A DNA stretch of 64,000 nt from Luidia sarsii (lineage: Eukaryota; Echinodermata; Asteroidea; Paxillosida; Luidiidae): assembly GCA_949987565.1 (NCBI GenBank), contig OX465102.1:18673493-18737492 (forward strand). The letters run 5' to 3'. Both the position numbers and the translations under genes were made by a program. Positions 55,503 through 64,000 of the stretch are shown piece by piece; the first letter of the stretch is position 1; each line of letters begins with the position of its first letter. The notes under the pieces were generated by a model. The model was not told the origin of the DNA, searched no databases, and was given only the letters and a program-made list of their open reading frames with translations.

Positions 55503-55694
55503 TCACTGTGCAGTTTTGAACGGGGTCATCCAGAACGTCATCAGCGAACCTTCACTCCATACTACAAGCAACTTCGGGAACTCTTTCCCTGAGACTATCG
55601 TAGGGATCACGAGACCTAAGACATTCAGGCAGTCTTTGACCAGACATCTTTTCAGTTTGGTGTGAGACTCATTCTGAGTCTCATCCCCAACCAT
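55503..55694 (-). CDS. Possible terminal exon of an unidentified gene
   Basis: Minus strand: a good acceptor (TATATTCCACAG) opens a 63-codon frame ending TGA. The peptide begins MVGDETQNESHTKLKRC and contains CLNVLGLVIPTIVSGKE and FPKLLVVWSEGSLMTFW. It has a protein-like mix of charged and hydrophobic residues, unlike the AT-rich noise ORFs nearby. No partner exon with a matching donor was recognised to the right, and the family is not known to me. It could be the 3' end of a gene running off the window, or a pseudo-exon. Confidence 0.3.
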   Translation of the reverse strand: MVGDETQNESHTKLKRCLVKDCLNVLGLVIPTIVSGKEFPKLLVVWSEGSLMTFWMTPFKTAQ

Positions 55695-56764
55695 CTGTGG
55701 AATATACATAAAAAAGAAGGTCTGAGTCATACAATTATGGCTCGTTGATTTAGTTGGTTGAGATAAGATGAGACGGGACGAACAATGGAAGACTTAAAAA
55801 ATTTCCTGGACAGAGCGAAATTTTGCGGTTGTTTCTTGGTACTAAGCCTTCGGTGAATAAAAATCCTGTACTGATAAATAACGTCCAGCAATATGCTCAA
55901 GTAGAGAAATAATACAGAGCGGTTAAGGCGAAATGGTGTTCAATTCCGACATCTGATTTCTGTGGTAGCCTCGTGCTATCCTCCATGTATAACATTGCGT
56001 GCAAATTAAAACTTGCTTCGGGCATTTCATTGTTACAAATGAATTTCTTACTCAATTCATCCGAGTGCGACTGCATAGAGATAACACGAAGACCGAGCAA
56101 TCATAGCTCATGTTTTCGCAATCAACAATCACAGCGGTTTCGCTACAAATGGGAAGGTGTAATAAATTGATGTTTGAAACTGCTCAGTGTGTACAGAATG
56201 TCCCAGAAATATACAAATCAATAACAAAGGCCTTGGAGGTATATCGATCCATGCAGGTCTCTCTCCAGAGACAAAATTATCTTATTACATTTGTGGTGTT
56301 TGGGAAGCAAAATTACTCCCACGTAAACGTTTAGGAAAACGTTCTCAAGCCGTCTGTCAATGACAATCCAGTGTCTTGTTTTGCGTTTTGTGTCTGGTGG
56401 GCAAAACACGATTTCTGCTTTTTCAAAAATACAATTAATGGAAAATAATAAGTCAAAAAAGAACGTCCTCGAAGGTTTGTGACTATACAATTATAGAGTA
56501 AATCAAACATCTGTTCACAGCGAGAGTCATTTGATGCTCATCTTGGTCAACAGTTAGGCACAAAGAAGTTACCGTAACAAGAGTCACTACACAAGACTAC
56601 ACAAGAATCCCTTCAAGATGGGCAACAAAGCTGCTGGTTGTACCCAGACAAGATGAAAGAGTGTTATGATTTCGCAGGACTCATCTTAATGCACAGTCAC
56701 AACCCCACGTTCTAGTAGTAACATTACATGCATAGGCATAATATCTTTCAAGCCCGACAGCCCA

Positions 56765-56835
56765 TAATTAGTCAATGTTTCGGGCAGAGTGTGCTCCATC
56801 CGCCGTCAGGAGACCGACACAGGCGCAGCAAACAT
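56765..56835 (-). repeat. Hammerhead-like repeat core (family H2)
   Basis: Minus strand: GTCTCCTGACGGCGGATGG, AGCACACTCTGCCCGAAACA. Same layout as the 20.9-kb site, but the first box is CTGACGG instead of CTGANGA. Confidence 0.35.
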
Positions 56836-57264
56836 TTGCCCAACCCTTGAGTTATATCAGCTCTACCTGAAGCCATACTCACTCGTCCAAGAGATTGTCC
56901 CCATTTTTTCAGCGTAGACGATGTACATTACCAAGCAAACCTTATACAAACAGCCGACATCATAAACTAGGACAACATTGAATATATTTCATTGCCTCAA
57001 ATTTAACATTCTTCAATCTCTTAAAGCTAGGAGAATGGTTGTTACCCGTTTCGGATGGCGTATTAGTTGCCGAATGCATGGTGAATGTAGGTGCAATGGA
57101 ATACAGTATATTAGCCTTTAGAATGCTTTTAGAATGTATTCAGAATATTCAGACTGCACTTGGAATATCCAGGTATATGGAATTGATTTTCAGTCCAACG
57201 GCATTCCAGCTCTCCCAGCCTCTATAGTATGACTATAGGCTTTAAGCAGTTTGCAACATTTGTG

Positions 57265-57400
57265 TGTATGTTTGATGCAAAACAATTCAGTCTCCCAACT
57301 TTCCACTTGTTCCTCACTCCTCATTCCCTGATGCGTTCCCATCCGCCTCCATCTCCCCCCTGAACGCCAACAATCCATTTCCAAATCTCTTGTCCTTGGT
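57265..57400. repeat. Pyrimidine-rich tract of H1 type
   Basis: CCTCACTCCTCATTCCC, CCTCCATCTCCCCCC on the + strand, preceded by AGCAGTTTGCAACATTTGTG, which is the sequence flanking H1 copies elsewhere. A well-kept H1 core (CGGCGTTTCGATCCTAGCAG) is at 57,730 in the minus direction. Confidence 0.45.
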
Positions 57401-58334
57401 GACAATTCCCGTCTGCGGTCTAATATCATTACACAACGGTGAACGGCCTCGCCGACTTCCACGGCGACTTCCCGTGAGAAATTTTGCAGATCCGATACCT
57501 TCAACTTTCATCAACAGCCACATCGGTGCGTGGCGAGTAAGTCGAGTTTGAGAGCAGTCGTGCTTCGCGTTATTTTGAAGGCTCGGGTTATGTAGGGTGA
57601 GAGAGGAACCTTGAAATTGTCCAATGGGACGGTTTCTTCTTCAGAGCTTCGGAGATTGCTGTTTTCGGTTCGAAGGAGATTTTTGATAATTTCAATTTGA
57701 TAATCAGAAGTCTCTATACTGTACAGGGCCCGGCGTTTCGATCCTAGCAGGTTCCTTCACAAAGGCAGACCTTTCTCGTGGGTCTTTCTGACCATTTTAC
57801 TGAGTACTCCGATGAGGAATCGTAATTTAAAAACTGATGCGATGATTTAATTTGTAAAAATATAGGCCTACACAGTATCAGTTAAGTTAAAATCGTCTGA
57901 AGGTTTAAGGGAAATAGCCCTACCCCAAATTACACGTCATGGACAATAGGGAGAGATACCATTTTGCAGAAGCTATTCCAGAAGTGTTCTAGAACTACAG
58001 TAGTAGTGTTGCCATTGACTAAGGCATATTTGTGGAAGCACAAGCCTTTTGATTGTTATTTTGTGATCTTTCAAGAAAAGTCACAGCATTCATGGTTATA
58101 TTTCCGATAAATCTGTTCTTGTGCATACAACCATTAATTAGGCCTACATGTTATTAATTTTAAGTGAACAGTGCAGTTTGTGTAGAACAGGTACCAATGG
58201 GCAATTTTGACATCATGCTCATGCAGTAATGCCACATAACTGTACATTACTCATTCCAATATGTAGGCCTATTTGTTTGAAGCACTAAAAACAATTGTCT
58301 CATCTCCCATACATTGACTATGTAAATTTCGATG

Positions 58335-58742
58335 GTCCTTCCGTTACCGTCCTTCCGTTACCGAAACCAAGTTTAGATTCGCCTTTGTTTGTCATTCACC
58401 AACTTCTTCTTTTTTTGAAGTGGAACTGATCAGGTTTTGTGGCACAGGCTATGGATTATATTCAATATATTTCCAACATAATTGACTCTCACACTTCAGT
58501 GCGTTTAAAGGAAATACGTGTTGAGTGAAAAACCCATGTCCATTTTGCGTCCTTCCGTTACCGACCTCATTAAATATGCATATTTTGTCACTGTAAGATT
58601 TGACTCATATTTTTTCCAGTGAAAATTAAAAGGTAGAACCAATGGCCATATAACTATGGTATTTTGTTTTTAATATTAGGTAAAGTGTCTGAAATAGTGT
58701 TCTCAGAAATTAAAGACTGCCTGTGAACGTCCTTCCGTTACC
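58335..58742 (+). repeat. Four exact copies of GTCCTTCCGTTACC
   Basis: At 58,335 and 58,349 (back to back), 58,549 and 58,729. The sequence between them is AT-rich and not otherwise repeated by eye. Confidence 0.9.
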
Positions 58743-58873
58743 ATGGAATTGCCATTTACTAACTATTTTAGTCAGTAACAATATTTTTGCTGCTTTATCG
58801 TTTGATATTCATCTTCTATCTTGCAGAACGGGGAACGTTCGCTATCGTTTGGTTTGAATTTTAGTCAGACTGA

Positions 58874-59222
58874 TTTAAAGGACCTATAAAACATTGGTAA
58901 CGCTCAATAGATTGCCACAGTCTGTGTGTGAAACCATTAAATCTTCCATAAAGGCAATCCTGCGAAGGTTGTAGCTCAAATGGTAACCTGAGAAAATAGA
59001 AAAATGCACCGTTACGATTTACGCACCAGCCTGTAGTGTAAGAATGATTACTCGCGGGTAAAAAACTATTTGTCGATGTTTGAGTGAAGATTTCTCGGGA
59101 AGTACAGCATCCCAGACCGTAAGATTTCAACATGACGATTCTATCATGACCAACTAAAAATAGATTAAAAGGAAATCTGTCGATATTTTCCGATCTTCCC
59201 AATGTTGTATTGCGCCTTTAAC
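58874..59222 (+). mobile_element. MITE family C, copy 3 (best-preserved ends)
   Basis: Starts TTAAAGGACCTATAAAACAT and ends CAATGTTGTATTGCGCCTTT + AA. The terminal inverted repeats pair over about 25 bp. The interior matches 9.3 kb throughout. No ORF, so non-autonomous; TTAA at both ends suggests a TTAA target site. Confidence 0.8.
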
Positions 59223-59229
59223 CAGTGTT

Positions 59230-62200
59230 GAGCCTTAACCAACATTGCGCATGCCTAGCCCAAATAATGCTTTATGGAACATCAACATATGGATTACCAA
59301 GTATTCTGGATATAATGGTGTCATGCCAAAAGGTGTTCGCAGCCAAATGTTGTCCGTGTCTTAGGATTTTGTTCGCTGGTTGGACAAGCCGGCACTTGAC
59401 GTCATCACAAAACTCGGAAGCTTCCCAAAATAGTGCCTGGCTGGATGGGTGGAGCGTGCGTTTTATTAGTAAGCGGACAGTATTTGGCAGCGGACACTTT
59501 TTTGCGTGACACCGGGACTGTTTTTCTTTTGCTATTGTTTACGTAAGGACATGCTAACCGTAAAGAAAAAAATCCCCACCAAATGCTACGGGCACATGAA
59601 GTTTACCATATAGGTTCCATAATGACATCGAACAAAAAATTCATTATGATCCATATAATTACGATCCATTATGATTCATGAAATTCATCAGGATCCAAGA
59701 TCGAGCAAAACAGATGTTCTTAGACAGGCGAACGATCGCAATGGAATAGAATGTATTGAAATGAACGCGCCGTTGATATTGAGAGCCTCCCTAAATCTCC
59801 CCGTTCCTCACTATTCGACTGATCAGGGGCTTCAGATTTGGTTAAAGGTCAAACTGACTGTAAGTCTACATTTTTGGTATACCATACTGTGCATTGGTGA
59901 AGAACCGTTCACCAAAGCTACATTGCAACTCGACAGGATAATCAACTAATTCACTGCAGCTCATTAGAAAAACCAAATACATACATGTTCATGTTTTAAC
60001 AAAAGAAAAAAAAACATATTAAAATGTTGCAACAGCTGAAGATAGGAGGTTTGTTCTTATTGCCAGGCGAGGAGATAATGATTGATTTCCCCCTTTCTCG
60101 GAGGAGTGAAGGCCGGATGTGGATATCATGCCGACAGTGTGATCGGGAATACCCGGAATACCGTTCCCTGTGGAATTGGGACGCCTATTCGTATCATACC
60201 ATTCAAAAGTACAATATCCTAGTATCTGGAAATGTCCAAATCTAATCTCAAATCTCGGAAGATGAATGAGGTAATTCAGATTTTGTTAGTCACACATCGA
60301 TATGACCTATCTAATTTTTGGACGAAAATGAGCTGGTATAGTTTATTTATGTTACCCACAAGAAAAATCTGCATCATCTGTCATTAATGACCTTCAATTG
60401 AAAATGTTGTTCCCTTTAATAGAAGACCAGAATTATTAAAAAAATAGCTCTAAAATACCTCGTTAGGTACTTTCGATGTGCGACCAAAGATTTGTTCAGG
60501 AGGGCAGGCTTTTCAATGAGTTTGGAGCTTTCTCTAGTTTGTTTACAACATTTGTATCCCGCTGTCTCAAAAAACAAACCAAAATGATTACAATGCAAAC
60601 GGCTTGCTGTGTTCGACTTTGCCACAAAGGAAATGATGACAACTCAATTTACGAGGGAACCGGAGACATCCAAGGTTCCCACCGCCTTAATCCGTCCGAT
60701 TTCCTATTCCCAGTCGGACATTTGTACCGAACGTTACTCTCACTGATGAAAAACAAACCCACCCACGATGCGTCCGAGTTTCTGAAAAAAAAATCGGTCG
60801 GATATTCATGAATATCGCTTGAATATTCGCGCACATAATAGAACACCGAATCTGAGGAACGAAATACAAATTGAAATTGCCGCGTCCCCTAGCACGATTG
60901 TGAAAAAAACTTGGCTTTTACAATTGGATAGTCGATAGGCTAATTAATGTTATGTTGTCTTGCATATTCTATAGATATATAATTGAGAAAGGTGCTGCTA
61001 TAGGATCGAAACGTCAGGCACTCCTATTTTTGACATTAAGCATACCCAGCACTTGGCCTGCATATAGAGCTAAAGGGATGTTCAATCCTTAATTTGAGAA
61101 TGGAGATGGTCTTTAATGAAAAAGTAAAAAGTGAGAATCCTCCTTTGATTTCCTGACAAATATATTCCATATACCAAGAAGGGACGGCAGAGGACCGAGC
61201 ATGGAAACTTGGGCTGCAACAAGAGTAACGGAGACCAGGCACGGGAAAGTGGCCACATCCCTGACAAATACACTGTTAAAACGGTGCTCACATCATGCAC
61301 ATGAATGAAGTATGTTGAGGCACATGGTGCACGATACATGCGCACAAGGTGATGCTCACTTTCACTCCATGTGCTTGAGGTATAGTAAATGAAGCATTTC
61401 ATGTACCTCATCCGACTTTTGCTCAAGTGATTAGAATGCCACATGTGCTTGAGCTACTGTATTTCATGTGCATGAAGTACAGTAGGTGCCTCAAGGGTTC
61501 ATGATTCTGGGACAAATATGTGCCATTGCAGAAGTGCATGAGGTGCAGTTCGTTTTTACAGTGTAGCCCCATGCCCAACTTCATCAAAACCATAAGAATG
61601 GGCAGGGAGGGGAGATTGACACGGACAGGGAGAGACAGACGCGGAGATAACTGATGAGCAGTGAAGGCGGAGAGGCAGTGATAGTGACGGAGGCAGAGGC
61701 TGAGAGAAAAACAAATTTCTGAATTCTTGCCTCATTTAAGGTCAGTGATTAAGAGGAGTTAATCCAAGCGGAGATGACATATCATGATGACGGCTGAAAT
61801 TGAGCCGTAGGGTTGTTGTAAAGTTACGCGATGACATCGGGTAAGGAGTTCCTTGAAGAAAATGCTTATGCTTTTACCAATGGGCAATTCTACTCAAACT
61901 GAACAAAACCATGTTGAAGCCTTCTTCAAAGGCTGCTTGGTGTCAGATTTGAATGTAGTGAAGTCAACTGAAGTCCCCGAAAAATGCGATTCCTGATTTG
62001 GCACTAAATGTGTTCATCGGTATAATTATTATCATAATCCTAAATAAAACGTTTTATTTGTGTCTTCCAGTCTTATTTGAAGCTTTTTGGTATTTATTTA
62101 TTAATTATAGGCCTACCTCTAATTATTGAGGGCGCTGTTCCTTAAGTGAACACGTTTTGTTTTCTCTCCCCGCAAAGGCCGTATCACGGACGTATAATAG

Positions 62201-62590
62201 GCCTTTCTTAAGATTTATGCAAATTGTAAGCATCGAATTTAAAACGAGGCATCACTTAAAGTTCGTGCAGTAATACGCGACACACTCAACATGGACGATT
62301 CCATTTACAAACATGACGAATTTAACTTTAAAAATAAGTCCTTTTAAAGTAGCAATCTACCTTAAAAAGTGGTCCCCCATCTCGCCTGATTTTCACAATC
62401 CACTTTTCCACAGGGTTATATCCCTTTGAAATGGGTGGAAGCTGTCGTTATCAGTTCTAGCGGTGAATTTCTCTTGTTCGAGGAGCACAGTGGAACAGTT
62501 TCGCCGACATCTCGGAAATCTAGAGCCCATAGCCTCGCTTTCAATTCGATGCAAAAAAATTGCATAAATATCAAGAAAGGCCTGTGAAAA
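59230..62590. other. Gene-poor stretch
   Basis: No supported exon. Contains an H1 core at 60,985-61,025 (GAGAAAGGTGCTGC, GGATCGAAACGTCAGG) with a pyrimidine/purine tract to about 61,260, then the repeat listed at 61,280. Confidence 0.45.
61280..61555. repeat. Decayed repeat of CATGTGCTTGAG(G/C)TA phrases
   Basis: Both orientations of CATGTGCTTGAGGTA / TACTTCATGTGCATG / GAGGCACATGGTGCA phrases, 10-12 times in 280 bp. Likely an old foldback or minisatellite. Confidence 0.6.
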
Positions 62591-62599
62591 ACCTGGTCT

Positions 62600-63890
62600 A
62601 GCAATGCAGCAATGGCGTGTGCGGACGTCATTGAAGCCAACATGGGCAGCCCGGCGGCCATCTTGGTGTGCCGTTCGGCGTGAAAATTTAACCACTGTAA
62701 TGTGCACAAACATATGCGGAGTTTCCAGACAGTCGCCTGATCACCGACAGTTTCTCATCAGGATGCCAAGCTGTGCAGTATTTGGCAGTGCCACGATTAT
62801 AATGCTGAGTTTGGCGAACACCTGTTGAACACCTGTCTGTTTATTTGAATCAAGGCACCAAAACGTCCAAGGAAACCAGCACTACCAAGAACGCCTTCCA
62901 TTGAATGTGATGTCAAAGTTAGTGGTAAACAAGAATCACTCCCGACATGACTTTGTGATTCACCATCTGCACCATATCTTACCGATCATTCCTATTCTAC
63001 AAGCTCCAGCCCTACCACATTGAAAAAGGAAACTTGATACAGCAAATTCCATGTTGATTTCCAGCAAAAGAAATTAAACTTGTGTATCAATAAAACCGAA
63101 GTTTGAAGAAAAATGACCTAGCTAGTTCAAGAGCTAAGTAAAAGAGGCCTTGTTTCGGAGAACTGTGCTCATTTGCTGGAATCGACAATATCTGGAGTGC
63201 CAAAAGAGGTCATCAGCCGTCTGATTACGAACCAATGCAGTGGCAAGCATATTAAGGAGGCGTGTGGCACAATAATTAAATCATTTGCCATGACCCGCAC
63301 TTTTATTCAAATTTTGACCAAAATTAATAGTGTGGGCAATGCCGGATGCCTGCCACATGTTGAAATTGACGAGGAACTGTATGGGGTCGTTGAAAGTATT
63401 TAAGGATGGATGCAATAAAGAAATAGCCTGGAAATAATTATGTTTAGGCCCTGATGATTTGCCAAACGAGGAGGGACTGCGACTTGGAAATAAACGTTGT
63501 AGGGAGAACCTTGATTGGAAATCCAATGTAATGAAAGTGGACACTGCTGCACAAACAAATCAAGCATGGCAGATGCAATTAAGTACTGCAGGGAGACCTT
63601 GAAATTGACAGATTTCCAGGGAAGTGAAGGGACATGCATCTTTATCGAAACACTCGATGATCTTTTTCATGTCCTTAACTCAAGAAACACACTTGCACGG
63701 AACTACAAGGCACCACTCAAGCCAACTCGTGAATGACTGTTTATGCCCTTTTTAGACAGTGCCTACAATTACTATCTGTCCTTTGTACAGAATGACCATG
63801 GATAACTCACAAAACACACAACGAAACACCATTCATTGACATCATGGCATTCATCATGAGTGTGAAAAATCTCTACATGACATAAATTAT
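62600..63890 (+). pseudogene. Broken THAP / P-element-type transposase copy
   Basis: Pieces appear in family order but in different frames. A THAP-finger-like start (MPSCAVFG) at 62,763 stops at codon 22. At about 63,120-63,400 a helix-turn region reads LVQELSKRGLVSENCAHLLE, SGVPKEVISRLI, then SFAMTRTF. At 63,515-63,736 is a segment with FIETLDDLFHVLNSRN and NYKAPLKP, and at about 63,827-63,885 FIDIMAFIMSVKNLYMT. These match the layout of THAP9/P-element transposases (THAP zinc finger, coiled coil, transposase core, C-terminal DLxxxLNSRN-type block). Stops and frameshifts separate every piece, and much of the catalytic core is missing, so it cannot work. It may continue past the window edge. 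Confidence 0.65.
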
Positions 63891-64000
63891 GTCAAAGCTT
63901 AAGATTCACCGCTAAAGTATATATCTTTTAACTTACAAGCTGAGTCAGAAACCACGTTGAACTGTTCTTTGGGTCATTCGTTTGTCATGCGGTTCCAACA

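Overview
This is a metazoan nuclear genomic window. It has interrupted genes with GT-AG introns and codon phases that match across exons, long AT-rich introns, tRNA-derived SINE-like repeats, several families of short inverted-repeat elements, and micro- and minisatellites. The recognisable genes (a CNBD2-like protein, two M6/PLP-family proteolipids, an intronless rhodopsin-type GPCR) together with the repeat style suggest an invertebrate deuterostome such as an echinoderm, hemichordate or cephalochordate. That placement is inference. No bacterial, viral or plasmid features are seen.

Layout. 1-10,698 (+): the 3' eleven coding exons of a CNBD2-like cyclic-nucleotide-binding-domain gene. It enters from the left edge, and its introns hold MITE-like and SINE-like insertions. 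10,700-14,000: gene-poor sequence with repeats. 14,093-19,368 (-): six exons of a myelin-proteolipid/M6-family gene (copy A), converging on the CNBD2-like gene; its start exon was not found. 24,689-36,052 (-): a second, complete M6/PLP gene (copy B, 542 codons, 7 coding exons), head-to-tail with A. The four exons encoding TM1, TM2, the end of the large loop and TM4 have matching or nearly matching lengths and phases in A and B, so they look like an old tandem duplication. Both carry unusually long tyrosine-rich C-terminal tails. 36,060-47,890: no convincing gene, but many repeats, including a 27-bp satellite of about 1 kb and foldback elements. 47,900-48,886 (-): an intact single-exon peptide-receptor-like GPCR. 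48,960-62,600: gene-poor, with one possible terminal exon (55,503-55,694 -), a G/T-rich array and a puzzling 14-bp motif repeated exactly four times. 62,600-63,890 (+): a broken THAP/P-element-type transposase copy.

The genes do not form an operon-like system. The noteworthy points are the tandem long-tailed M6/PLP pair, a CNBD2-like protein whose second nucleotide-binding fold is split by a long insert, and dispersed repeats whose conserved core (CTGAYGA, variable hairpin, CGAAAC) resembles hammerhead-ribozyme cores of Penelope-like elements and retrozymes. All assignments come from reading translations and splice sites by eye; no database search was possible.
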